Positions 25,425 to 33,519 of a DNA stretch of 64,000 bases are shown one piece after another. The position numbers and the translations under genes were made by a program. A model generated the notes under the pieces. The model did not search any database, was not told where the DNA came from, and worked only from the letters and a program-made list of their open reading frames with translations. Source of the stretch: CAXSBR01 sp964252015. Its GTDB lineage: Bacteria; Actinomycetota; Actinomycetes; Mycobacteriales; Jatrophihabitantaceae. The stretch covers positions 62,001 to 126,000 of the forward strand of contig CAXULW010000007.1 in assembly GCA_964252015.1 (NCBI GenBank). Direction: 5' to 3'. How positions within the stretch are numbered: position 1 is the first letter of the stretch; each line of letters begins with the position of its first letter.

Positions 25425-27437
25425 CTAGGGACGCCACAGCTCGAGCACGGGAACACCGGGCGGAGTGAAGCCCATGACCTGGCCCAGGAAAGACATCGCC
25501 GCCTCGGTGGCATCGACGATCGTCTGGCGGCGTCGGAAGCCGTGTGATTCGCCCGGGTAGGCCCGGTAGGCGTGGGGGATGCCCTTGGCCAGCAACGCAT
25601 CGCGGAACCGTTCGGCCTGGCTGGGCGGTACCACGGGGTCATCGAGGCCCTGCAGCAGCAGGACCGGGCAGGACAGTCCGTCGAGGTGGTTGGCCGGTGC
25701 GTGCTGTTCGTACCGGCCCCGGGCCTCGGGCAGCGGGCCCACCAGCCCGTCCAGGTAGTGGCTTTCGAAGTCGTGGGTGTCGGCGGCCAACGAGACCAGA
25801 TCGGTCACCCCGTAGTAGGAGATCCCGCAGGCGAAGGCGTCGGTCTGGGTGAGCGCGCACAGCACGGTCCAGCCGCCCGACGACCCGCCCTGGATCGCCA
25901 ACCGGTCGGGGTCGGCACGCCCCGCGTCGACCAGCCCCCGCATCACGCTCACGGTGTCCGCGACGTCGACCACGCCCCACTGCCCGTTCAGCCGGCGCCG
26001 GTAGTCGCGTCCGTAGCCGGTCGAGCCGCCGTAGTTGACCTGGACGACGCCGATCCCGCGACTGGTCAGGTAGGCCACGTCGAGGTCGAGCAGGGGCGCG
26101 AACCTGCTGGTCGGGCCGCCGTGGACGAAGGCGACGTACGGCGCGAGCTCACCCTCGGGCGCGACGTGATGCGGATTGGCCGGCGGATAGACGATCGCGT
26201 GGACGTCCTGTCCCTGGTCGCCGCGGAACGTGGCCAGCTCGGGCTGGGGCAGGTAGGCCGGATCGGGCCACTGGTCGAGGCCGAGGCGGACGTCGGTCAC
26301 CGCGCCTGCTGCGGCCACGGACTCCTCGGCTCCCAGGTCGACGATCCGCACGCCCGTCGGCGTCTGCGGGCCGCCGGCGGTGACACAGAGGTGCCGGCCT
26401 CGCACGGAGCCCAGTTCGATCACCGTCAGGCCGTCCAGCTCGACGCCGGACCAGGTACCGGTGCGTGGGTCCAGCCGGGCCAGCCGATCGGTGCCGTCGG
26501 TCTGCACCGCGAGCAACTGCCCGTCGTCGAGCGGCAGGTACCAGCGGCGGCCGAGCATCCACAGCGGACCGCCCACGTCCGCGGCCACCGGGGCGACCTC
26601 GTCCCGGTGGCTCCCGTCGGCGGCCACCACGTGCACGTTCCACCAGCCGCTGCGATCGGACAGCGCGTAGAGAACGTCGTCGTCGGCCCATTCCGGTTGC
26701 AGGACGGACTCGGTCTTCGACCCGAGCAGGATCCGGAACGGCCCGCAGGTGCCGTCCGGGCCGAGCTCGGCCAGGCGTAGTTCGGTGCCGTCCCACGGCA
26801 TCTGCGGGTGGTTCCAGGCGATCCACGCCAACCGCCGTCCGTCCGGTGACCGTCGCGCGCCGGCCAGGAAGTCCGACCCGCCGACGATCGAACGGACGCG
26901 GGTGCCGTCGCCGGCTGCGGACCCGTCCAACGGCACCGCGATCAGATCGCGCACGACGCCGCCCTGGGTGTGGGTCTCGCGGACGGCCCAGACCTCCTGA
27001 CCGTCTGTGGACACCGCGAGATCGCCGAAACGGACGGTCGGCGCCGCCCCCGCAGACGCCGCGGACTCGGGGGTCAACGGCACCGGCTCGGCGCCGGGGT
27101 CCAGCCGGTACAGCCGCTGGTCAACGAACTCGACGAACACGAGAACACCGGCCGCGGTGCCCGTCCACGCCCCGCCGCCGTACTCGTGTACCCGGCTGCG
27201 CGCGTTCCACGGCGCCGGGAGCACGTCCACGGCCACCCCGTCCCGATCGAGGCGGCGAACCGCCGCCCGCCCGTTCTCGTTCGGTCGCTGCTCGGCCCAC
27301 CAGACGTCGTCGCCCACGAAGCAGGCGCTGCCCACGTCGTGGCCCGCGTCGGCCAGCATCTCGGCCGAGATGGGCGAGGTCCACGCCCCGTAGGGAGTGC
27401 TCGCCGCGGCCTGGTCGGGTGAACTCGGGTCGGTCAT
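25425..27437 (-). CDS. S9-family prolyl-oligopeptidase-type serine peptidase
   Basis: A 670-residue cytoplasmic peptidase: an N-terminal beta-propeller (repeated 'SPDGRRLAW', 'EVWAVRET' type blades) and a C-terminal alpha/beta-hydrolase. The catalytic triad is visible: Ser in 'QGGSSGGW', Asp in 'LQGLDDPVVPP', His in 'PGESHGF'. 'YVAFVHGGPTS' is the oxyanion segment. Members release short peptides or dipeptides from small substrates. No signal peptide is present. Upstream of ATG 27437 a CACACT hexamer lies 6 bases away on the coding strand, so a leaderless start is possible. Confidence 0.9.
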   Translation of the reverse strand: MTDPSSPDQAAASTPYGAWTSPISAEMLADAGHDVGSACFVGDDVWWAEQRPNENGRAAVRRLDRDGVAVDVLPAPWNARSRVHEYGGGAWTGTAAGVLVFVEFVDQRLYRLDPGAEPVPLTPESAASAGAAPTVRFGDLAVSTDGQEVWAVRETHTQGGVVRDLIAVPLDGSAAGDGTRVRSIVGGSDFLAGARRSPDGRRLAWIAWNHPQMPWDGTELRLAELGPDGTCGPFRILLGSKTESVLQPEWADDDVLYALSDRSGWWNVHVVAADGSHRDEVAPVAADVGGPLWMLGRRWYLPLDDGQLLAVQTDGTDRLARLDPRTGTWSGVELDGLTVIELGSVRGRHLCVTAGGPQTPTGVRIVDLGAEESVAAAGAVTDVRLGLDQWPDPAYLPQPELATFRGDQGQDVHAIVYPPANPHHVAPEGELAPYVAFVHGGPTSRFAPLLDLDVAYLTSRGIGVVQVNYGGSTGYGRDYRRRLNGQWGVVDVADTVSVMRGLVDAGRADPDRLAIQGGSSGGWTVLCALTQTDAFACGISYYGVTDLVSLAADTHDFESHYLDGLVGPLPEARGRYEQHAPANHLDGLSCPVLLLQGLDDPVVPPSQAERFRDALLAKGIPHAYRAYPGESHGFRRRQTIVDATEAAMSFLGQVMGFTPPGVPVLELWRP

Positions 27438-27525
27438 GGCCTGAGTGTGCCGGGCCCGGATCGCCCGGCGCGACGGCGTCCACGCGCGGCGGTTGTCCGG
27501 CGCAGGCGTGGCGGTGGTCCGCAGG

Positions 27526-28857
27526 TCAGCGGGCGCGGCGGCTGCGCGTGCCGGCGCGCAGTCGGGGGCGGTGACGCATTTTGGGACGTCGTTCGGCCGC
27601 CTGCCGGGTGGCGACGCGCAGCCGGGCCACCGTGGCCGAGGTCAGCGTGCGGTTGTCCTCGATCGTCTCCAGCCGTCGGTCACGTTCGCGCAGCCTGCGT
27701 TCCAGGTCGATCTCGATGAGGACCCGTTCGAGGCTGGTCAACATGGCCCCGTGCAGCTCCCAGAGGTTCTGGTCGGTGCGTGGATCGACCAGCAACAGGT
27801 CGGTCAGGCGAGCCCGCAGCTCGCGCACGGACTCCATCGATTCCGCCAGCTGGGTGGGGTGGCTGATGGGCAGGTCATCGGCCTCGCCCCGCACGAAGGC
27901 ACCGAACCCCCGGATCGCCGCGGCCAGGTCCATCAGCAGCACGGCGAAGACGGACCGCACGTCGCGGTCGTAGAAGCCGGCGTCCGTGCCGTCGTCGGCC
28001 CCGCGCAGGCCGTCCGCCAGAGCACGGTAGAGCCCCCGCAACGCGACCGCCGAATGTTCCAGCGCGTCCAATCCGGTCCGTAGCCCCTCGCCCGTCTCGG
28101 TCAGCCCGACCGCCCGCGCGTTCATCCGACGGCTTTGTTCGGCGTCCTGGAGCGCTCGCTCGACCACCGGCACCTGATGGGTCACCCGGCGGGCCTCGGC
28201 CAGCCACCGTTGCGCCTGCTCGACGCTGACCGGCCGGTCGAGGTCACCGGCCACCCGTTCCAGCAGTTCGGCCATCTCGATCGCAAACCCCTCCACCGCC
28301 GCGCCGGCGGTGCGGTTCTGCACGGCCGGCGGCAGCAACAGCGTGAGCGCCAGGCCCGCGGCCGTACCGACCAGGGTCTCGCTGATCCGGCTGGTCGCCG
28401 CCGCTTCCGCGCCGCCCACGCCGAGCACGAGCATGGCGCTGATCGGCACTTCGATCAGGTGCGGTCCCAGGCGCATCAGCAGACCGAGCAGGATCGACAC
28501 CGCGATCACGGCGCTCAGGCTCCAGACCGAGAACGGGACGAGGGCGGACAGGGCAATGGCCAACGTGACGCCGAGGACGACCGCCAGAATCCGGCGGATG
28601 CTGTCGGCGATCGTGCCGAGCAACGTGACCTGGACGATGAGCAGGGCCGTCAGAGCCGCCGTGAGGGGACGCGGATCGGACAGGGTGGCCGCGGCGACGG
28701 CGTAGGCCAACGCGGCCGCACCGGTGAGCCGCACGGTGCGGATGACGGCCGAGCGCCACCGCAACCGCACCCGTTCCACCGCATCGGCGATCGGCTCGCG
28801 GATCAGCCGCTGGGCCCGGGTGCGAACGTAGCGTTGCGCGTCGACCACGTCCTCCAT
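27526..28857 (-). CDS. FUSC/aromatic acid exporter family membrane protein
   Basis: 443 residues. The first ~170 contain about five hydrophobic helices ('ALTALLIVQVTLLGTIADS', 'ILAVVLGVTLAIALSALVPF', 'ISAMLVLGVGG'), typical of the FUSC/ArAE half-barrel, and the 'RILAVVLGV' start is characteristic. The remainder is a long cytoplasmic helical region with many Arg and Leu, probably coiled-coil, ending in a basic tail. These proteins are thought to export aromatic acids or act as stress-related pores. ATG 28857 has no obvious ribosome binding site. The region upstream contains the divergent start of the triplet-repeat protein at 28920. Confidence 0.78.
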   Translation of the reverse strand: MEDVVDAQRYVRTRAQRLIREPIADAVERVRLRWRSAVIRTVRLTGAAALAYAVAAATLSDPRPLTAALTALLIVQVTLLGTIADSIRRILAVVLGVTLAIALSALVPFSVWSLSAVIAVSILLGLLMRLGPHLIEVPISAMLVLGVGGAEAAATSRISETLVGTAAGLALTLLLPPAVQNRTAGAAVEGFAIEMAELLERVAGDLDRPVSVEQAQRWLAEARRVTHQVPVVERALQDAEQSRRMNARAVGLTETGEGLRTGLDALEHSAVALRGLYRALADGLRGADDGTDAGFYDRDVRSVFAVLLMDLAAAIRGFGAFVRGEADDLPISHPTQLAESMESVRELRARLTDLLLVDPRTDQNLWELHGAMLTSLERVLIEIDLERRLRERDRRLETIEDNRTLTSATVARLRVATRQAAERRPKMRHRPRLRAGTRSRRAR

Positions 28858-28906
28858 GATGAACCCGTCCCGTCCCGCCGTGACGACGACGACCAGCCGA
28901 CTGGGC

Positions 28907-28912
28907 CAAGAT
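28907..28912 (+). promoter_or_regulatory. Putative -10 box for the triplet-repeat protein
   Basis: CAAGAT ends 7 bases before ATG 28920 with no Shine-Dalgarno sequence. This matches the leaderless pattern seen at several other starts here, except that the first base is C instead of T. Confidence 0.35.
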
Positions 28913-28919
28913 GGGCGCT

Positions 28920-29153
28920 ATGAAGACCTCGATCCTGTCCATCCGCTCGGAGGGCTCGATCCTCAGCATCGGATCGCGCGGATCCGTCCTGTCCATCGGC
29001 TCGGTCGGATCCGTGCTGTCGGTCGCCTCGATCGGATCGTTCGCCTCGGCGTTCTCGATCGGCTCGTTCGCCAGCGTGGCGTCGATCCTGTCCGCGGCCG
29101 CCGACCGTTCGGTGCTGTCCTGGCGCACGCGGCGGTCGGTCCTCGGCGGTTAG
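28920..29153 (+). CDS. Small Ser-x-x triplet-repeat protein, function unknown
   Basis: 77 residues. From residue 4 to about 58, Ser occurs at every third position in about 19 unbroken triplets: SIL, SIR, SEG, SIL, SIG, SRG, SVL, SIG, SVG and so on, mostly with Ile/Val/Phe next to Ser and Gly/Leu/Ala third. The tail is basic ('SWRTRRSVLGG'). A hexapeptide-like period with aliphatic residues facing one way suggests a small beta-solenoid. ATG 28920 (or ATG 28911) starts the frame; a leaderless promoter is likely. The antisense frame also reads as an acidic low-complexity protein (PIE, PTE and PMD units), so coding strand is inferred from start position and composition. Related short proteins appear to be widespread in actinobacteria, to my recollection, without known role. 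Confidence 0.6.
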   Translation: MKTSILSIRSEGSILSIGSRGSVLSIGSVGSVLSVASIGSFASAFSIGSFASVASILSAAADRSVLSWRTRRSVLGG

Positions 29154-29161
29154 CCGCAGAC

Positions 29162-29218
29162 GGGTAGCGAGCTGGACGGGGTAGCGAGCTGGACGGGGTA
29201 GCGAGCTGGACGGGGTAG
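29162..29218. repeat. Three 17-bp tandem repeats
   Basis: GGGTAGCGAGCTGGACG occurs three times without change (29162, 29179, 29196), followed by a partial fourth copy. It lies between the stop of the triplet-repeat protein and the stop of the DUF4232 gene. It contains the palindrome GCGAGCTGG-like core AGCT but no long dyad. Confidence 0.85.
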
Positions 29219-29231
29219 CCGGCGGTGCGGG

Positions 29232-29975
29232 TCAGGCCCGGTGGAAGGCGTCTATCTGCAGGGCGCAGACCCGCATGAGCAGGCTGGCGTCGGTGTAGCC
29301 GGCCTGGCCGGGCGCGGCGATCCGGGCGTGGTCGGACAGCAGCGCGTTGCAGGTGCTCGGACCGTGCAAGGACGCGGTGGCTGACCCGCCCGCGGCCAGG
29401 AAGAGCGCGGGGCGCGCCGCATCCGCAGGTACCGCCGGTCGGCCGACGACCCGGCCGCTGACGAGCAGGTCGACCCGGGCGTAGCCGACCAGCCAGCAAC
29501 CCGTGCGACCGTTGCGCACCCGGATCGTCGCGTACTGCTGCTGCATGGCCCCGGACCCGGCCTGCGCCGATACCGTCAGCTCCGTCGCGGCACAGCGCGG
29601 TTCGTGGGCGGCCGAGACGGGCGCGGTGGACGTCCGCGCGGACGACGTCGGTGCCGTGGGCGCCTCGGTCGTGGCGGGTGACCGGCTGACCGATGAGCGG
29701 CGCGTGGACGAGGACGCTCCCGGCGCGACCGTGCGGGCGGGCGACGGCGGGGAGGTGCGTACCGAGGGGGTCGTTGCCGCGGCGATGGTCGTGGCGATCG
29801 TCGTCGCGACCGTGGCGGACGAGCTGGTCGCGCGGTCCGAGGCCGATCGAGGTGAACTGCAGGCACTCACCGACGCGGCGATGGCGACCAGGCCGAGCGC
29901 CGCCAACGCAGCGCGGCGCCGGTGCCGAGCCGGGATGTCGACCGACTCGCCCGGTCGCCGCGAACCGGGGGACAT
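29232..29975 (-). CDS. DUF4232-like secreted lipoprotein
   Basis: 247 residues. A basic start and hydrophobic stretch end in the lipobox 'VSAC'; a long Ser/Thr/Ala/Pro linker (about residues 45-115) follows. The C-terminal domain ('CAATELTVSAQAGSGAMQQQ', 'TGCWLVGYARVDLLVSG') matches the DUF4232 pattern with paired Cys. ATG 29975 overlaps the stop of the upstream gene by one base (TGATG), so translation is coupled to it. Probably surface-anchored; ligand unknown. Confidence 0.75.
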   Translation of the reverse strand: MSPGSRRPGESVDIPARHRRRAALAALGLVAIAASVSACSSPRSASDRATSSSATVATTIATTIAAATTPSVRTSPPSPARTVAPGASSSTRRSSVSRSPATTEAPTAPTSSARTSTAPVSAAHEPRCAATELTVSAQAGSGAMQQQYATIRVRNGRTGCWLVGYARVDLLVSGRVVGRPAVPADAARPALFLAAGGSATASLHGPSTCNALLSDHARIAAPGQAGYTDASLLMRVCALQIDAFHRA

Positions 29976-31891
29976 CAGTTGATGCGCAGGTCGGTGCCGT
30001 AGGGCAGCGTGGACTGCCGGGCCCGGACGTCGACCTGCAACTGCCCCCACAGCGCCGTCCAGGCCGAGTTGTTGGTCAGGCTGCCGCAGCCGCCGTGTTG
30101 CAGGACGCAGGCGGTGTACTCGGTCAGGGGACCGGCAAAGGTGACCTTTTTCCGGCCGTTCTCGATCGCGGTGATCGAGATGTAGCGCCACTGCTTGGCC
30201 ATCGTGGTGTTGTAGATCTGCGGCAGGGCCAGGATCCGGGTGGGGGCGTAGCCGCCGGCCATCCAGGCGATGCTGTTCGCGCGCCAGCCGTTGTTGCAGC
30301 CCATGTGTGCCTTGGTCCAGCTGCATCCGTCGGCCGAGCCGTTGAAGACGAACGTCGCCTTCGTTGCGGCCAGGTACCCCTTGACCCAGGCCTGGCTGGC
30401 GACCATGGAGCCGCGGAAGCCGGGCTCGATGTCGTTGGCCCCGGCGACGGTGATGTTCGGGTAGCGCTTGGCGTACGCGACCAGCGGGTTGACCACCTGT
30501 TGCGCCCAGATCGCGCCGGTGGTCGTCCGGACGTCCATGTCATTGTTGGTGCCGAACGCGATGGTGGCCGGTGCGTTCGCGTGTTGCTTGCTGGCGTAAC
30601 CGTCGAGGTAGGCCTTCATCGCGGTCACGGTGCGGGCGTAGCTGACGTAGATGCTGGTCGCGGTCAACACCACACCGGTCGTGGTCTGGCCGCCGATCTG
30701 CAACAGGGCCAGATAGCGGTGATTGGCTGGATTGGCGGCGCCGTCAGCGGCCCCCATGGCCCGGGTGGTGGTGGTGTCGCTGCTGACGCCGTGAATGTTG
30801 CGGATGTAGCGGCTGGTGGAGATCATCGGCGGCGCGGACGCCGCGGTGGCGGCCGCGGTCGGTCGTACCGCGGCAGAGACCGCCGAGGCGGCCGAGGTGC
30901 CGACGAGGTTCACCGCGCGGACCGTGAACCGGTACGACCGGCTGGTGCTCAGGCCCTTGACGGCGGTGCTGGTCGCGGTGGGCGCGACGGTGGTGGTGGT
31001 CGTCTGCGGGCTGGACGTGATCACGTAGCCGGTCAGTGCGGTGCCGCCGATCGACTTCGGGGCGCGCCAGGACACGGTGGCTGCGCCCGTGCCCGCGCGG
31101 GCCGAGACCGCCGTCGGCGCCGCGGGAACGGTGGCGCCCGCCGGGGTGGCGACGACGGTGCCGAGGGTGACGTTGGCACCGAGGCCGACGTTCACCGCCA
31201 CCACGCTGATCCGGTGCATGCCCGCGGACACGGGAAACGAGTGGCTGAACCCGTGGGCGTCGGACATGCCTGGGAACGGCGTCAAGCCCTTGACGCGGCG
31301 GTCGGCCTTCACGGTCACGGCGGGGGCCGAGTCGACGGTGATGCGCACCGAGCTGGCCGCCTGGGTCTGCGGGTCGGCGGCCCAGCCGCTGACGGTGATC
31401 GCCGTGGCACCCGCCGCGCGCCGGGCGATCGCGTTCACCTGGCCGGCGGGGTTGGTCACGACGTTCACGGTGCGGCAGCCGAGGGTCTTGTCCGCGCCGG
31501 TGCTGTCGGTCCCGTCTTTGGTCACGTTGCGGGCGATCGCGCACACCTGGTGAGATCCCGAGGTCAGGACGTAGGTCTTGTCAAAGCCGTGATTGCCGCC
31601 GAACTTGCCGTAGTCGCGGGCCACATCGGCGCGGGCCAGCTTGGCCGTGAACGTGCCGAGGGGGTGCCCGTCCGACGTGATCGTGACCGGCATCGCGGCG
31701 GACGTGTCGGGGTCGATGGCCCAGCCGGTGACCACCACGCCGACCGCGCCGGAGTGCGGCGAGTCGAGCGCGCCGAACGGGACACCACTGGTGACGGCAC
31801 CGGCCGCCGTGGTCGTCAGGGCTGAGGCGGCCAGGGCGCTGGTGACCAAGCCGGCCGACAGCAGGGTGGCACGGGAAATCGAGCGAGGCAT
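29975..31891 (-). CDS. Secreted fibronectin type III protein with uncharacterised C-terminal domain
   Basis: 638 residues. A signal peptide (RATLLSAGLVTSALAASA, ending near AGA) is followed by two copies of a beta-rich repeat starting 'VTGWAIDPDT' and 'VSGWAADPQT', each ending in 'HGF' plus a strand; this unit is common in actinobacterial exoenzymes. An Fn3 domain ('PTAVSARAGTGAATVSW', 'SYRFTVRAVN') follows. The last ~270 residues ('YLALLQIGGQT', 'IAFGTNNDMDV', 'GANDIEPGF', 'ILALPQIYN') look like a TIM-barrel of glycoside-hydrolase type with an acidic pair, but I cannot place it in a family. ATG 31891 is used; the ribosome binding site is weak. It is transcribed with the lipoprotein gene behind it. 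Confidence 0.72.
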   Translation of the reverse strand: MPRSISRATLLSAGLVTSALAASALTTTAAGAVTSGVPFGALDSPHSGAVGVVVTGWAIDPDTSAAMPVTITSDGHPLGTFTAKLARADVARDYGKFGGNHGFDKTYVLTSGSHQVCAIARNVTKDGTDSTGADKTLGCRTVNVVTNPAGQVNAIARRAAGATAITVSGWAADPQTQAASSVRITVDSAPAVTVKADRRVKGLTPFPGMSDAHGFSHSFPVSAGMHRISVVAVNVGLGANVTLGTVVATPAGATVPAAPTAVSARAGTGAATVSWRAPKSIGGTALTGYVITSSPQTTTTTVAPTATSTAVKGLSTSRSYRFTVRAVNLVGTSAASAVSAAVRPTAAATAASAPPMISTSRYIRNIHGVSSDTTTTRAMGAADGAANPANHRYLALLQIGGQTTTGVVLTATSIYVSYARTVTAMKAYLDGYASKQHANAPATIAFGTNNDMDVRTTTGAIWAQQVVNPLVAYAKRYPNITVAGANDIEPGFRGSMVASQAWVKGYLAATKATFVFNGSADGCSWTKAHMGCNNGWRANSIAWMAGGYAPTRILALPQIYNTTMAKQWRYISITAIENGRKKVTFAGPLTEYTACVLQHGGCGSLTNNSAWTALWGQLQVDVRARQSTLPYGTDLRIN

Positions 31892-32209
31892 GGGGGGCTC
31901 TTTCGCGTCAGGCGCCAGGTGCGGCCGTCCGAGCTGTGATTCCCCCATGCGCCGCGACAGCGTCGTCGCGGTAAGTCACCAAGCGGATGAAACTCCGGCG
32001 AGAGGTATGACCGTGGAACGAGTACGGGTGTGACGGTTTGGACTCTTACACGGAACCGGACCCCGTGCAATTGCAAACGGCGCGGTGCAATCGCAACGGC
32101 GCGGTGCAATCGCACACGGCGTGGTGCGATCGCAAACGGCGCGGTGCCGAGGGTGACAGCGGTTGGTAGGACGCAACCGGGTCTTTCGGTCGAGGGTCGC
32201 CCGTAACGG
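31892..32209. other. Intergenic region with tandem repeats
   Basis: 318 bases between the start of the Fn3 protein and the stop of the CpaE-like gene. It holds the promoter of the former and the four 20-bp repeats listed separately. I see no gene in it. Confidence 0.6.
32065..32143. repeat. Four imperfect 20-bp tandem repeats
   Basis: The unit reads GTGCAATCGCAAACGGCGCG with small changes: copies at 32065, 32085 (19 bp), 32104 and 32124, with a half copy after. Most changes are single bases (TTGCAA, TCGCAA, GATCGCAA). The third base change gives TGCGATCGCA, an extended palindrome, in the last copy. Upstream of the Fn3 protein gene on its minus strand, so possibly a regulator array. Confidence 0.85.
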
Positions 32210-32641
32210 TCAGGTCGAGGAGGGCCCGGAGGGAGAGTCTTCGCCGGTGATCAGGATTAACAGGGCCCGCGCGTACGCCTGCTCGGCGTCGAGGTCAACG
32301 ACCGTGACCGGCCGACCGACGACCATCAGCTCGACGCGCCACCCGCCGTCCTCGGCCCGCTCGAACCGCTGGAACGTATTGCCGAGCAGGGCCCGTAACT
32401 GGGTCTCGCGGGGCAGCCACAAGGCTCGGTTCTGCTCGATGGAGTCCAGCGCCCACTCGGTGGTGCCGTTGAAGCCGATCACCGTTCCGGAGGAGAACCG
32501 GTGCACGTCGATGGTCATGTCACTGACCACGTACACCTCCTCGTCCGTGCGCGGATCGGTGATGACGAAGCGGTCGCCCGCTTCGGGCTCCCACCGCAGG
32601 CCGGCGTCGCGCAGGAGTTGCGCGGTGTCCAAGGTGATCAT
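32210..32641 (-). CDS. Small conserved actinobacterial protein (often labelled pilus assembly protein CpaE)
   Basis: 143 residues, cytoplasmic. It starts 'MITLDTAQLLRDAGLRWEPE' and continues 'VSDMTIDVHRF', 'GFNGTTEWALDSIEQNRALW', 'LPRETQLRALLG'. This pattern belongs to a family automatically named CpaE, but no P-loop or receiver domain is present, so that name is probably wrong. Function is unknown. It lies 10 bases behind the PlsC-type acyltransferase and may share its transcript. Confidence 0.65.
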   Translation of the reverse strand: MITLDTAQLLRDAGLRWEPEAGDRFVITDPRTDEEVYVVSDMTIDVHRFSSGTVIGFNGTTEWALDSIEQNRALWLPRETQLRALLGNTFQRFERAEDGGWRVELMVVGRPVTVVDLDAEQAYARALLILITGEDSPSGPSST

Positions 32642-32651
32642 GGCGACCCGA

Positions 32652-33419
32652 TCATGGCGCCGCGCCCGGCCCGTCACCGGCGGCGGGGTGGTCGAGGACC
32701 TCCGCGCGAGCCGGGCCGCGGTAGAACTCGGTCGGAGCCGGCTCGCCGCGCAGCTCGGCGACCTCGTCGCGCACGGCGGACATGATCGCGGTGGTCATTT
32801 CCCGCAGCACGAGCGCGCTGGGTTCGGCCGTGTAGAACCGGCTCAGGTCAACCGGATCGCCGACGGACGCCAGCGCGGTCTGGCGCGGGAACGGCCGAAA
32901 CCGGCGCCGGGCGCTGTCCAGGGTGAACTGGGCGCCCCACTGGCCGATGGGAATGATCGGGGTTTCCGGCGCGGACAGCGCCAGCCGGGCGATGCCGGTC
33001 TTGCCCTGCATGGGCCACCAGTCCGGGTCGCGGGTGATGGTGCCCTCGGCGTAGATGACGATGCACTCGCCGCGTCGCAGTGCATCGACCGAGGTGGTGA
33101 GCGACTTCTGGGCGTCGGTCGTTCCCCGGTAGACCGGGATCTGCCCGGCCCCGGTCATCACCCGTCCGAGCACGGGCTTCTCGAACACGCCGCTCTTGAT
33201 CAGGAACCGGGGGATGCGCCCGGCCTGCCACACCAGGCGCGCCATCAGGATCGTGTCGATGTAGGAGATGTGGTTGACGGCCAGGATGACGCCCCCGTCG
33301 GCCGGGATCTTCTCCAGCCCGCGCCAGCGGATCTTGAACAGCAGCGCGTCCAGCGGGTACAGCAGGACCACGCAGAACCGGATCCAGAACCCGGCCTTCG
33401 GGCGATGCAGTCGCGCCAC
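32652..33419 (-). CDS. plsC: 1-acyl-sn-glycerol-3-phosphate acyltransferase (PlsC family)
   Basis: 255 residues. The acyltransferase motifs are in order: 'NHISYID' (HX4D, residues ~50), 'KSGVFEKPVLGRVMTGAGQIPVYRG' region (cited as KSGVFEKPVLG and GQIPVYRG), 'IYAEGTITRD' (EGT) and 'IIPIGQWG'. It esterifies lysophosphatidic acid or a related lipid at the membrane. GTG 33419 is strongly supported by AAGGAG a few bases upstream. Upstream on the same strand lies an acyl-CoA synthetase, which could supply activated fatty acid. Two or more PlsC paralogues are normal in actinobacteria, so the exact lipid is open. Confidence 0.88.
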   Translation of the reverse strand: MARLHRPKAGFWIRFCVVLLYPLDALLFKIRWRGLEKIPADGGVILAVNHISYIDTILMARLVWQAGRIPRFLIKSGVFEKPVLGRVMTGAGQIPVYRGTTDAQKSLTTSVDALRRGECIVIYAEGTITRDPDWWPMQGKTGIARLALSAPETPIIPIGQWGAQFTLDSARRRFRPFPRQTALASVGDPVDLSRFYTAEPSALVLREMTTAIMSAVRDEVAELRGEPAPTEFYRGPARAEVLDHPAAGDGPGAAP

Positions 33420-33519
33420 GTTCTCTCCTTTACCGCACGCCGCGTTCCGGCGTGCCCGGGACCGTATCTGGCCCGAGCCGCGCCGCTCGCGGTGCCCCTG
33501 TTTTTCGGGACCTCCGCGT

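Noticed and set aside
29693..31825. 710-residue frame antisense to the Fn3 protein
   Set aside because: Low-complexity Gly/Arg/Asp shadow; the opposite strand encodes a signal peptide and known repeats.
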